A stretch of 64,000 nucleotides of DNA, taken from contig CP136061.1 in the NCBI GenBank assembly GCA_032622095.1, forward strand, positions 253,717,582 through 253,781,581, in the 5' to 3' direction. Source of the stretch: Siphonodentalium dalli. Taxonomy: Eukaryota; Mollusca; Scaphopoda; Gadilida; Siphonodentaliidae. The notes beneath the pieces were generated by a model. It was not told where the DNA came from. It saw nothing but the letters and a program-made list of their open reading frames with translations, and did not search any database. The translations under genes were made by a program, and so were the position numbers. Shown one piece after another: positions 21,571 to 33,386 of this stretch (position 1 is its first letter; the number at the start of each line of letters is the position of its first letter).

Positions 21571-22128
21571 TTAGTCTGGTTGTCGGACACATGGATGCGG
21601 ATATGACCCAGTCGTTGGTTGCGGCTGCTCTGTTTGTTGTGTGCTAAGACTATGTGACTCTACAGCTATCGTGTGTCGACAGCTGTGTTTCAGAAAACGA
21701 CAGAGTTCGGCTCTGAATATTTTACCACTTATAACATACGTGAAAAAATTCAAGCAGTTATTAGCCCTGTTCAATGTCATAAGAACACCACCAACAGTGG
21801 TCTCAAAAAAGCTTACATCTCCTTTGAGTATTGCCGCTGTTAATACCAGTGGTGTTGTGGTCACAATCAGTTGGAAACTCGTTGCTATTAGCATCAATGA
21901 AGTCGATGATGTGGCTTTGTTTCCTTGTCTCCCTTGGTCGTTGCTCCCAGTGAAATATTTCAAGGCACTTTTCGTTTTCCTGATATGGAAAATGAGTAGA
22001 GTGTTGCAGGATGCGATAATTATGACTGGAGCTAATGAATACTTAACAACATCCAACCAAAGCCACACGTTGTGGACAAACCAGACATACTCTGGCGTCC
22101 CGGTAAGGACGCAAGTCCTTAATTGATT
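21571..22128 (-). pseudogene. Second 7TM receptor, C-terminal half (split gene)
   Basis: Continues the receptor whose N-terminal half is at 47,789-48,286. From 22,128 the minus strand reads (A)AT CAA TTA AGG ACT TGC, giving NQLRTCVLTGTPEYVWF with the loop-2 Cys, then TM5 (LDVVKYSLAPVIIIASCNTL), loop 3 with Lys/Arg, TM6 (LMLIATSFQLIVTTTPLVL), TM7 (RANNCLNFFTYVISG) and a Thr/Gln/Pro tail; 185 residues and a stop. It closely matches the paralogue at 15,091-15,615. The frame is fully open up to the insertion point at 22,129/22,130. As it stands it has no start codon and no TM1-4, so it cannot make a receptor unless the insert is removed from DNA or RNA. Confidence 0.85.
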
Positions 22129-22129
22129 A

Positions 22130-22218
22130 GCGAGTTTGCGATTTCAAACGGGTACGGGTACCGGTACGGGTACTGGTAGCTACCCGTAACGGTACACGTT
22201 TTGAAATCGCAAACTGTT
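22130..22218 (+). repeat. Left terminus of the large insertion, with subterminal palindrome
   Basis: AGTTTGCGATTTCAAA at 22,133 is mirrored by TTTGAAATCGCAAACT ending near 22,217, enclosing GTACCGGTAC-type repeats. The first 13 bases and the GGGTACGGGTACCGGTA block recur inverted at the right terminus. Confidence 0.7.
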
Positions 22219-22854
22219 TTACGGGTAGAATTAAGCATATCGACGGGTAGTGTATGGTGAGCCAATTGCAGCACAATATATATTATATAGAGAAATTGTT
22301 ATCCGCATTCGCTTTCTTGGCCGACGTTATACTTGCTGTTATGGTTATATGATGGACATCTGCGTGGATAATGGATTGCATTAACCAGGGACGAGGCGAA
22401 AGTGGAAGGGGTTGGCGTCTTTCTTTGACTCATTTTGGTAACATTTTCAATAATTAGCTTTCATAAGTAATTTCCCAGACCGTTCGAGTGTCGTCTAGAA
22501 CAGATGGAATTTTCTGACTGAGAAAATATGTTATGATAGCACAAATATACAATTACGCTAATTTAATAATCCAACCATTATTCGGTGTAAAATGTGTTGG
22601 TTTAGACCCAGGGTCCAAGAATGTCCTACATGCATGCACTTTTAGTCAGATATAAGACCGAAATTGCCCCTTATATTAGTTGGGGAATATTTAGTCATAT
22701 AACTGGTAATGGGTTGGAATCTTTCGAAGGGTCGGGCAAGGGAATATTCATCCCAAGAACTTGGATATTTGTCTGGGTCTAAACCCGGATGTAGGTAGAA
22801 CAAGAGCTACACTGGGCGTGCAAAACACCCCCTCTCTTGGGCAGGCTTGGGGCA
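22219..22854. other. No recognisable feature
   Basis: Inside the large insertion. AT-rich with no gene and no repeat seen elsewhere in the window. Confidence 0.3.
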
Positions 22855-22998
22855 ATTACTTGTGAATGTAATTAATTACAATTACAATTACTTCAACATT
22901 TTTCAATTACAATTACAATTCCCATTACAACTATTTCACAATGTAATTAATTACAATTACTTTGAAATGTAATTCAATTACAATTACAATTACATTCC
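22855..22998. repeat. AATTAC simple-repeat cluster
   Basis: Many AATTACAATTACAATT hexamer runs interrupted by short spacers; both AATTAC and GTAATT occur, so the block can fold on itself. Confidence 0.8.
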
Positions 22999-23185
22999 AA
23001 TACAGAATTGAAATAGGAACACTATTTATCTATATGATAAATACTTTATTTGATAACAAAACAAAAATTTAACACAAGCAAAATAAAATACACGAAGAAG
23101 CACACTAATGACGCACACTTTGCAAAGAGCAGCCAATGTACCGAGTTCAGGATAGGAGTCTTGGGTCGGCGGAAACTGATAAAAA

Positions 23186-24065
23186 GGGGCATAACTCTGG
23201 TAAAAATTGGCGGACGGAACTCAAATTTGAACTTGACCTGTGTTTTGGTGGGAGAAAGTAATATACCAAATTATCATTGAATCCGATAAGCTCTAGTAAA
23301 GTTATCATCCGGACAACAAATTTCAGGGATTTTCTAAGTCAAATTACGTCAAATAAGGGGCATAACTCCGGTGAAAATTGGTGGACGGAACCCAAATTCG
23401 AACTTGAGCTGTCTTTTCTCCTAATAAACTCACATACCAAATTTGATTGAAATCGGTTCACTCTAACTAAAGTTATCATCCGGACAACAAATTTCAGAGA
23501 TTATCTAAGTCAAATTACGTCAAAAAAAGGGCCATAACTCTCGCAAAAATTATCAGATTAAAACGAAATTCGGACTTTAGCTGTATTTCGATATATGTAA
23601 TCCACAAAAAAACGGGTTTTGCGTATAAACATTCCAAAATCGAGTTATCAACCGGAAACCAAAAACCATAAGAAAAACATAATTTTCTGAGTCGAAAAAG
23701 GGGCATAACTCTGCCAAAAATGAGTTCGAACTTGACCTGTGTTTTGGTGGGAGAAAGTAATATACCAAATTTGGATTCATTCCGATAAACTATACTAAAG
23801 TTATCATCCGGACAACAAATTTCAAGGATTTTCTAAGTAAAAAAACGTCAAATAAGGGGAATAACTCCGGTGAAAATTGGCGGGCGGAACCCAAATTCGA
23901 ACTTGAACTTACTTTTCGGCTAATAAACTCACATACCAAATTTTATTGAATTTGGTTCACTCTAACTAAAGTTATCATCCGGAAACCAGGTTAACGGACG
24001 GACGCCCGGACGCCCGGACGGACAGACCAATACTATAATGCGGCCGTTTTTTCAAACGGGCGTAT
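23186..24065 (+). repeat. GGGGCATAACTC repeat, five tandem units
   Basis: Units start at about 23,186, 23,357, 23,529, 23,700 and 23,856, each with GGGGCATAACTCTGGTAAAA or a variant, then CCAAATTTGATTGAAATCGG and AAAGTTATCATCCGGACAAC. The array ends with ACGGACGGACGCCCGGACGC and a short GC-rich inverted end (GCGGCCGTTTTTTCAAACGG). From memory, this is a widespread type in molluscan genomes. Noncoding. Confidence 0.75.
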
Positions 24066-24420
24066 AAAAATCAAACTTGTTAAATATAAAGGGTGTTTAA
24101 TGGTACACTATTCATTATATGGTTCGAATAAAGAGCGTTTGCTTCACGTCTATGCGAAACAAAGAAAACAGCTAAAAGTCGCTCTGATGACGGTAAGATT
24201 GTGCCGAGTATGAGGTGTGTATATCAGTATTTTGTGTCACTATCGGCCACTACAATATACAACAGTCTTGGGGTTCAAATGCGCCATGTCCGTTCAAAAG
24301 TCAAATATCTATATTAAAATGAGAAATCAGTCACCACCACACAAGGTACAATAACTGAACGGTTGTATTCAATCGTGTAACACATTCACGGTGTACTTAT
24401 GCCCATGCACAAAGGGTCGA
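24066..24420. other. No recognisable gene
   Basis: Only notable item is AATAAAGAGCGTTT at 24,127, a word that recurs through the window. Confidence 0.3.
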
Positions 24421-24960
24421 TAGGGGACGTGGCGAGAGGGTGGGGTGTATCACCCCAACTTTTGTCAACAGTTGGATATTGCATATACCTAACACACCAA
24501 AACATACGTTGAAATTATTCTGTCATTCAGTTTGATTTTCCAAAAATGTATTAGTGGGGATTTTTGTTATAGTTTTAGACCAACATTTGCAAATATTCCT
24601 ACTTTTGGTAGAAAAACATTCGGGCTATATGGTCAACAGCAGCTTGGAAATATCCAACAAATGTAAAGCTTGAGGAAAGTCAATAATTTATCAATTTTCA
24701 TGTTCAGATTTCAAAACGTTCTCACACCAGACCGAACCATGGTCGACCCGGTATGCCCTGGTCTAACCACATTCAGTGGCTCGTCAATACTGATAATTAA
24801 TTTGTGAAAAACAAACCAGGGCGTGAATTTGCCTGGTGTTAGACCACTAGATGTTATGAATTTGCAATTTCCAGGTTCATATCTACAAAACTGTTCTCGT
24901 ACTGCATGGTCGGCAATGTGGACCCCCCCCCCCATCACAGGACTTCTGCAACAAGACTAC
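24421..24960 (+). mobile_element. Fragment of the hAT-like G-rich element family
   Basis: GGGGACGTGGCGAGAGGGTG resembles the terminus of the complete element at 62,305 (CAGGGATGTGGCTAGAGGGG). Interior phrases CGAACCATGGTCGACCCGGT and TTAGACCACTAGATGTTATG match 62,800-63,050. A C13 tract is at 24,921. The right end is not clear. Confidence 0.5.
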
Positions 24961-25624
24961 TGATCCATTTAGAACAGTCCACAATAATATTCAGGACAGT
25001 GAAGGATCGGTTGGGGGGAATCAGAGCCCAACGGCGTGCACAATTTGAATTACGCACAAACCTCTGTTTGGTGCACACTAAATCTCGAGTAGCTAAATTT
25101 GGGTGGTTAGAATATTCCAACGACTTTTATAGCATTATAAGCTACTTAAATATGCTATTTTTGCTACTTGACAAGTAGTTACAAGACGGATCGGGGATAG
25201 TTAAGCGATGTCTATTCGTGATTGGCTCTATAACTGCACGTGACAACCTATTCAAATGGCGGCTTCCCAGTCGAGTCGAGAAAAGGCACAATTACTGTTT
25301 CTGTCAATCCAGCTAGACTAAAATTTGAAAGGCGTAAAATGTATAACTTCTGTGTGACAAGTCATGGTTATTTATAATCTTAGGTACATGCAGGACATCC
25401 GGTAACGAATTTACGAATTATTGATACGACATTTAGACGTCACCAAATTTCCAATTCATTCATTCGCAATTTATTTTTGAAATTTGAATCTGTGACAAGG
25501 AGAGGTAATATTTGCGCTCATGTCGCTTTTGTTTCTATATTGACGTATATCTATATGTTCTGTGTTCACATTGTAGCCTACTGGTAACTGTAATCATATA
25601 AACATAATTCCACTAGTTCATTAA
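24961..25624. other. No recognisable gene
   Basis: Short frames only; nothing repeated elsewhere that I can see. Confidence 0.25.
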
Positions 25625-25629
25625 GTAGT

Positions 25630-26797
25630 CAGGTCTGGCAAATGTGAGAATACAGCTACAATAGCTGTATTCAGCTAACCTAGATGTATTCAGCTATATA
25701 TTATACTCTCAAAGCGGCTGTTTTTCGATAATATACTAGAAGCGCTAATTTGCGCATCAAAATTAGGCTACCCTATTCTCCGGTCACCCTCAACCAAATC
25801 AAAATCGTCGCTTGTGTTCTGACAAAGTGTTGCCTTTTGTCGGCACGACGATGGTGATTATGTGTGAAAACTTACTATGGCGTCGATGTCGGTCATAACG
25901 GTTAATAACTCTCTTAAAAGTATGCAATGCGGAATACCTTGAAAAATACAATATTTATCACCGAAGATGGAACATCTTAATCATTCCCGGAAGTATCAAT
26001 ATGTCGATGCTGGTAAAACTCAGTTTGGTTGGTGCGTTAAAACAGGTAAAAAGGGGAACATCTCTAGCCAGAGTTTAACCGAGCGAGTTCCACTCACTGC
26101 TTGAGCTGATTCTCTCCAAAAATACGGAAACGCATACATGTATGTCGAATCGCGAAAATACAAATACCAATGTTATGTTTAGTAAGTTTTCACACATTAT
26201 ATATTTTCCCGCCAAAACAGATTGAATAGTTCTGACTCGCTAACGACCAGGACTTCATGTTTGAAATACTTCAGAAATTATATAAGTCGCATTTTCATTT
26301 CAGTTGTCCCTATGTTGTGCCATACATTTGCAATATGCCGCACAATATCTGTATATATACCGTTATGAATAGTTACCAGTATCGCTCACAAACCGCTAGT
26401 GGTATGTACCGGTAATTCTAAATGCTCGATATAGGTACACCATTCTAACGCCCCCTACCGGTTTAGCATCGGGAAGAAGTAAACGAGTGTTTGGGATGAA
26501 TTTGATCTTTATTTTATAAGTTAGTTAATGAATGCATTTGCAGAAAAAAGTCCCCAGAATATTTACTGACATCGACCACCGTAGTAAGTTTTCACACAAA
26601 ATCAGAATTGCCATGTCGACAAAAGGCAACACTTTGTCAGAACACAAGCGACGATTTTGATTTGGTTGAGGGTGACCGGAGAATATGGTAGCCTAATTTT
26701 GATGCACAGCCGCTTTGAGAGTATAATTTATAGCTGAATACATCTAGGTTAGCTGAATACAGCTATTGTAGCTGTATTCTCACATTTGCCAGACCTG
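25630..26797. mobile_element. 1,168-bp hAT-like element with long inverted ends
   Basis: Starts CAGGTCTGGCAAATGTGAGA and ends with its complement (…GCCAGACCTG); the first 90 or so bases of the arms are nearly identical, and similarity continues for over 200 bp with one small indel. GTAGT is present directly outside both ends (25,625-25,629 and 26,798-26,802). The loop holds three copies of AAGTTTTCACACA. No transposase. CAG…CTG ends recall hAT elements; the duplication is 5 bp rather than the usual 8. Confidence 0.8.
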
Positions 26798-26939
26798 GTA
26801 GTTGTATAAAAAATCCGCGACAATAGGTGAAATCAGCTATAGGGCCTACTGATTCCAGTCTGTATAATATTTATGTCCCAATGTTTCCCAAAATCATGCC
26901 AAATGGCCTCACCAGGCCAGATAGCATCCCTATGTTGAT

Positions 26940-27575
26940 CCAATGTAAAGACTAAAGTAAACGGTTGTCTCAAATTTTGTTTCAACGTTGAATTTGAAAT
27001 AACGTTGGCGATTGGTCCAGATTGCTCGTTGAAGTGAACATAGAAATATTAGAATATACATTTGAGACAACATTGAAAAACTAACTTTGAACATTGGAAT
27101 AATATTGGGAAGCTAACGTTGAATTTTTTGACATTCGTTCAACGTTAAAATAATATTGGAATAAAAAAAGTATTTTTTTTGTTATGTTCGCTCGATATGA
27201 TCAACAACATTGAATTGAAAATGGGATAATTTTGGAAAACTAATGTTGAATATTGGGACGATCACTCGATTTTGAAATAGCATTGGAATCCTAATGTTGA
27301 TTTTGTTTTATGTTCGCTCAGCGTTGAAATAACGCTGGAAGCCTAATGTTTAATTTCTGGACATTAATTTAGCGTTGAATCGACATTGAGATTACGTTTG
27401 AAAGCTAATGTTCACTTTTGTCAAGTTTTGTGATGTTCGATCAACATTGAAATAATGTTAGAAATCTAACAGTTTAAATTTGGACAATCGTTCAACAATG
27501 AATCAATGTTGAAATAAAGTTGGAAACCTAATGTTGAATATCTAGATGTTATCTAATGTTGAATTAAAGGTACTC
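26940..27575 (+). repeat. Degenerate 53-62 bp tandem repeat (AACGTTGAAATAA type)
   Basis: About ten diverged units of the form AAACCTAATGTTGAATATTT … TTCGTTCAACGTTGAAATAA … TTGG. A short remnant with the same words lies at 28,140-28,200. Old array, noncoding. Confidence 0.65.
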
Positions 27576-27783
27576 AATCCGATTCGACGGTCCCCATATC
27601 ATCAGATTCCAACAACAACACCATTTTTTTAAATGCCATTTCAGTTATCAGAAAAGATTAATTGCCCAAAACAATGCTTTAGAACCACAGTCATCTATAA
27701 AATTGCCCAAAACCTGTTATTTATCAAAGTTTTTTTCAACAAAATTTTATTGGTTGTCAAATATCTGACACAAAAAGCCACTC

Positions 27784-27911
27784 GATTCAGCCCTCTAAAT
27801 TCAGATTGTTTGGCTTCGGCAATCCGCTACGGCAACAGTATGCCGTGCCCCAGTTTGCTTCAGCAAATTGCTTCAGCAATGCTGATTGCCGTAGCCAATT
27901 ATGAAGGCTGC
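27784..27911 (+). repeat. Dispersed 125-bp repeat, copy 1
   Basis: CAGATTGTTTGGCTTCGGCA … TGATTGCCGTAGCCAATTAT-GAAGGCTGC. Second copy at 30,709-30,832 in the same orientation. Contains short internal inverted pieces (GGCTTCGGCAAT / ATTGCCGTAGCC). Confidence 0.75.
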
Positions 27912-28960
27912 TCGATTTGAGAGTTATCGATCTTCATCCGCTATCTTGTCAGATAAGTTCTTCTCGCTGACAGTTTACTGGGCCACTTATAATTAAAATA
28001 CTAGATTTAAAATATCGATATCTGATTACTCCTACTGTACCTTGATGGGTGGGTTCCTCGACTCAAGTTAAATATTTTGTACCCCCGAAGCCAATGATAT
28101 TGTAATTCGTGAGCGTTAATTCGGATTGAGTACCTTTAATGTGGGAAACCTAACACTGAATGTTGATACATGCTGTACGTTGAATCTAAGTTGAAATATC
28201 AATTATCATGCCCTGACCGAGACGTTGCATGCAATTTTTTTATATGCACGATTTACTTTGCATTATACACAAAACTATAGTCCATTGTAATTGTTATAAA
28301 CCACTATCTGGTAGTTTGATGAAACTTTTAATTTCCGATTCGATTCCTTTATTTAGGAACCACCGGAGGTCCATCATACATTCCTACTTTTATATTGTTT
28401 GTATATATTTGGCTATTCATAACACTGAAATTAATCGCTATGTTCATTCTAATGAACTCACAAATATTATAACCATAACATTGCTGAGAACTGTGATGCT
28501 AATGGTATTCAATACATTGTGCTCATTATACCCCCTGCAACAATGTTGGGGTGGTATAGTGAAATCAGCTCGTCCATCGTTCGTGTGTGGACACAAATTT
28601 GTCCGGAGTTTTTTTCAGACAGTCGTTATTTTTATCAATTTCCGTGAAACTTGGCAGAGACATCAACCACCATGGGAACCTGAGCACCTGCGATTATGGC
28701 GTCTGTCAGACTTTTTTGGTGGAGTTATCTCCCTTTTTCGACTTTAAACATATGGGGTACCGTTTGTGAGTCGTGTGGTCAAAAATTGCACAACATTCTC
28801 AATCTGTCAATTAAGCCATGTTCCGAATTCTGTTGCATGAGATTATCTAAATTGTACCCTCAGACTATCACTATTATAAGGCACCATCACTATAATTTTT
28901 TTTGAGGTAAAATACCACCTATCTATGATTTCAGTTGTTTTTTATTTCTCTGTTGGCCAG
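27912..28960. other. No recognisable gene
   Basis: Includes the longest open frame of the large insert (172 codons, 28,229-28,747), which I do not recognise. Its second half (GTGTGGACACAAATTTGTCC, TTTCCGTGAAACTTGGCAGA) looks like a dispersed noncoding repeat of the kind that carries TTTTGATGAAACTTGGCA-type phrases. Confidence 0.35.
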
Positions 28961-29282
28961 AGGCGGACTGGCCGATCGGGAGGCCGGAAAAATTCTGATT
29001 CCATGTGATTTTCTATCAAGCGAGAATCCGAGGGTTTTTTTTACGGTTTGGGGGGGGGGGGGGGGGTATATCATATGTGGTTGGGCCGCCCAACCACAAC
29101 TTGGGCCGCAAATGAAACCGATGTGGGCCGCCACATGTGTTGTTTAACCAGCCGTGTATCCAATAAGATGGTACTCTTCTCACATAAATTCATGAGGGCA
29201 GAGGCGGACTGCATGGCCGATCGGGAGACCGGGAAAATTCCGGACGTGGGCCGCCACATGTGTTGTTTAACCAGCCGAATTG
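28961..29282 (+). repeat. Two-copy tandem block with G17 tract
   Basis: AGGCGGACTGGCCGATCGGG at 28,961 recurs at 29,200, and TGGGCCGCCACATGTGTTGT occurs at 29,122 and 29,247. A long G tract sits at about 29,050. Confidence 0.65.
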
Positions 29283-29389
29283 ACATTAAATGAACTTGTC
29301 GGCATCATATAACACCACGTAAAGACCCCATTAATCTCGAGATTTTAACAGTAACTCCCAGCTGTAAATCCCAAAAAAATTCTTACGCA

Positions 29390-29770
29390 CCCCTTCCCCA
29401 ATTGAAATTTACAAGAAAATAGGAATGCTTCAGTTGATGCCAGTCTAGTTTATCGGATTCGAGATTTTCTTGTATAGTTTTCAAAATGTTCTCACCCCGG
29501 GCCGAACAACCATGAACAGCCCGGTGTGTCCTGGTCTCTTGTCCGTAGCCGTGTGCATTTGTCTGGAGTTAGACCGCTAGATGTTAGATTTTATGCAATT
29601 TTTCAGGTAAAAATATCTGAATGGTCTCATACCGGGAATATATAGAACCATGGTTTATGAATATATATGATATTAGACCAGAGGTGCAAATGGAATTATG
29701 CAAAAACATGTATTTGGTCTGCATCTGATTCAAGGGGGGATTTAACTCTCAACCACCCACCCTACCTGTA
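29390..29770 (+). mobile_element. hAT-like G-rich family fragment
   Basis: CACCCCGGGCCGAACAACCA, TGCATTTGTCTGGAGTTAGA and AGGTGCAAATGGAATTATGC match 62,940-63,175 in the complete element. Ends not determined. Confidence 0.55.
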
Positions 29771-32700
29771 TGTATGCTGTTTGATACTGGTATAATAATA
29801 TATAGATTCCTATTGATTTCTAAGCTGCCTGGGTGGAGGCAATGAGGCTGTAGATTTGATTTTTCAACCAGTAACAGTCCACATTTTCCTACTTCGGGTT
29901 AAACTGTTCGACCGAAATCGCCACAAATGTTAACAGGTCTATTTTGCTGATATTTAGTATGAAGGGTTCTTTGGTGTCTGGTATTGAAATTTATTCAGAT
30001 GTGGTCACCAGGTTAAATAGGGTGGGACCAGGGACATAACTGTATGTCTCTATAGTCATTCTTAAATTGTCTTCTCAAGAGAGGTTGGACTATTTTGCTT
30101 ACATATAGTATGGATGATCCTTTAGTGACTGATATTCAGATTTGTTAACATCAGGTCAACCTGTTAAGAAATGACGGGGGCTATGGGGAGTTAACAATTT
30201 TGTGTTTAAAAAATCATTGAAATACCAAATTCATTAAAACATCTTCCTTGGAACTACCTAACTGATTAATCTGACATACATGTATGGTGTTTTGGGTCCA
30301 TGGATAAATGGGCTTCAAACATGTCTAAATGGTTTTATAAAAAGGTGCTTGTGAGATTGGAAATTTCCAAAAATTGAGAAAGTTTGAGATGTCGGTTGTG
30401 AAATTCCAACCCAAGACTTGGGAGTCTGGTGCCCGGTCGGGAGGGGACTTGTTGAGCTGGAGGAGGGGGGTGATCAGTAGTGAACAGTGGGCAATTTCAT
30501 GGTGGATATTCACCTTGAAATTACCCACTGTACACTACTGAAGCCTCTCTATGCTTATGAAAAGTTCTGACTATTGTGGTCTCCAGAGTCCCAGTCTTTG
30601 CAGTCTGGTGAGCGACCCCACAGTCTTTGACTGTCTTGTTGGTTAACCCATTGCTTGTTCACACCAGATAAAATTGTTAACCAAATTTTTTATATGCCAG
30701 TTGCAGCCCTCTTAATTCAGATTGTTTGGCTTCGGCAATCTGCTACAGCAACAGTATGCCGTGGCCCAGTTTGCTTCAGCAAAATGCTTCGGCAATGCTG
30801 ATTGCCGTAGCCAATTATGAAGGCTGCAGTTGTATTATGTTATTTGTCTGTCAGTCCATTTGTTCATCCATGCTAACATTTGGCAACTATGGGGTAATTA
30901 TGGTATTTTGTCCAGCCCGTCATGGTTTTTTTATTTTTAAACTTAGCTCTACTAGGGCCCTGCGAATCTGAGTTTACAGTCAAATCAAATTTTGAATTCA
31001 ATTGGGGATGAGGTTCGCGAATCAAATCTCAATTCGAATATATACAGCTACATGTATGCGCAAAATAATTGACCCCTTTAACGTGGATGTAGGCCGGTAG
31101 TTACCGTTCGTACCACCAGTAAACCACAATCAAGTGGTATTACGTCGAATAATAGCGACTGACATGTGGTGTCCATCGGTAGTCTTACCACGGTAATGAT
31201 TTTTAACTGCGATAACCCAGTAAATAAATGCCAAATACATTTTTTGTGACTGCAATAACGGTAAATTCAATCTAGAAATTTTTAAACTCATCCACATTTG
31301 ACCTACTAGTATGCCATGTTCAATCGCAAAGTATTTAGTTCACAAATACCATATCAGGGTATCTTTATTTTCATGTTAACTAAACACCTAGTAATTCAGT
31401 ACATGTACATTGTTTATTCAGCATAAATGTATATGTATGAGGTTGGTCACTGCAACATTGCAATTGCATCAACAGTGCAGCTACGATTGTCCGTGTCTTT
31501 GAATATGTCAGTGGCTTGAAAGACATCTGACATTCAATTTGGCAGGTGTAGAAAAGTCATACCCACTCGCTTTTTGAAGCCTATTTTTCTGAGTTGTATT
31601 GCTATCTGTTGTTAGGAGTATACCACCATGTGTGGCCAGGCTATAATCACAGAATAAAGGGTGCAGGTCTTATATTTCGGCGAGAATCCAATTCTAGATT
31701 CTCGTAAATATTCTCGCAAATTACCCTGGATTCTCATGAAAAAGTATGTATAGATTCTCACAAAATCAGATGAAATATATGCCCTGGGGTGATTGTGTTA
31801 AATTTGACACATACTAGTACCAGTACCTGTCCATTCTGTTTTTATTGATTTAAATGCCCGCAGCCTTATGAAACAAAAAGTTCTGGCCATAGAGGTGGCC
31901 TTGTATGCCAGAGACTGGTCTTGTCAGCCAGAGAGGCAGCACATCGAATGGTAGGTGTACTACCATGTGGAATTAGCTCAGTTAAATTAACCCACCCATA
32001 AATACCAAATGTTGGTTCATCCGTCCATATGTTCGCTTTTGGTTGATAACATTAGATAGTCTAAACTGAAGGGAATGAAATTTGGTATGTGGGTTGTGTC
32101 CACAAATTTTAACGCAGGTAAGTCCCTTTTTGTTCAAATTCGCAATAAATTTTCATCTCTCTAGCCCAAAAATACAAGTCAAGTTTAAATATTTGGGTTT
32201 TGACCACCAATTTTCACCAGGGATATGCCATCTGTTGGAATTGCCACGACCAAGTCTAAATCGCCTGAGATAACTTGAGCAACACTTTTGAAAAAATGTT
32301 CAACTATCACATAACATTGCACAGTGAGTTTATGTGGTCAGCCATTCAAAATGTATCCACATGGCACATATTACTAATTAGCCCCTTCTAGATTTCAGTC
32401 AATGCTCAAAGGGGCTCGAGAAACAAATGATGAATAAATTTGCCAATAATATAAAAGTCCATATAACCATTAGTACATCTCATATAAAAGTAATAATACC
32501 CTGTATCTCCTACGATATGTGCCCGATTGGGTTAACATTTTGAACATACATGTATGTGGTAAATCCAGTACATGGAGTGAGTAAATTATCCAATTTGATT
32601 TTCTAACTTTCTTCTAAATGTCGCTTCATTTGAATTTTTGCCATTATCAAAAACAAGTCTGGAAAATGTTTGTCATTGCTCCCTATGGGAGACTCGCATA

Positions 32701-33190
32701 TATAAGATAATGCATTGGCACAGGGTTTTTTGTAAAATTTCAAGAAGCTCCATTCATGGAAGGGTTGTACAGTAAAGTAATTGAGACAATTTCGTTTTTT
32801 GATGATCGGTTGTCCGTATCATTTCTACAACAAAATTATCACCTTATATTTACTTGGCTACACAATTTTAATGTGTGATCGCCACAGAACATTTTTTTTA
32901 AGAGTACATATATATATGTCCATATTTTGCTGTGGGTGTAGAGTATTCTCGGATAGAATAAATATACCCAAAGCAAAAACTAAGCGAGGGGCACCTAATG
33001 GTTGAGTCTGGGATATTTGGCACTTAGAACGTGGCTAGATGGTTTGGTGGGGAGGGTCGACATCTTGGTACTTCCAACTGAAGCCCCCCCCCCCCCCCCC
33101 CCAACCCCTTGAACGACACAAACTAAGTTTGCGTAATTCAATTTGCAAAACCCCATGGGGCTTGATTTTTCTGAACTTTTCCATCACAGA
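29771..33190. other. Long noncoding stretch
   Basis: No gene. Contains the second copy of the 125-bp repeat (30,709-30,832) and, at about 33,086-33,105, a C run of about 20. The rest is unremarkable. Confidence 0.3.
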
Positions 33191-33196
33191 CTACTA

Positions 33197-33386
33197 CAGT
33201 AATGCCCTAATTAATGGACTCCATAACCACAGCAGGATTTAGTCGGAAATATGGCTTGTTGTCATTCATTGGAAAGCTCTCAGAGAGCTTTCTGGTGAAT
33301 GGCAACAAGCCACATTTCCGACTAAATCCTGAAAGTTACCAATAATTCTGCTGTGGTTACGGAGTCGATTAATTAGGGCATTACTG
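33197..33386. mobile_element. 190-bp foldback MITE, TA target
   Basis: CAGTAATGCCCTAATTAATG at 33,197 pairs with ATTAATTAGGGCATTACTG at the right end; TA flanks both sides. The arms extend almost to the centre (GAAAGCTCTCAGAGAGCTTT at about 33,274). Mariner-type MITE by ends and target. A right half-copy is at 37,224-37,328. Confidence 0.85.

Noticed and set aside
28229-28747. 172-codon ORF, longest in the large insertion
   Set aside because: No recognisable domain; second half matches a dispersed noncoding repeat style; overlapping frames of similar length exist.
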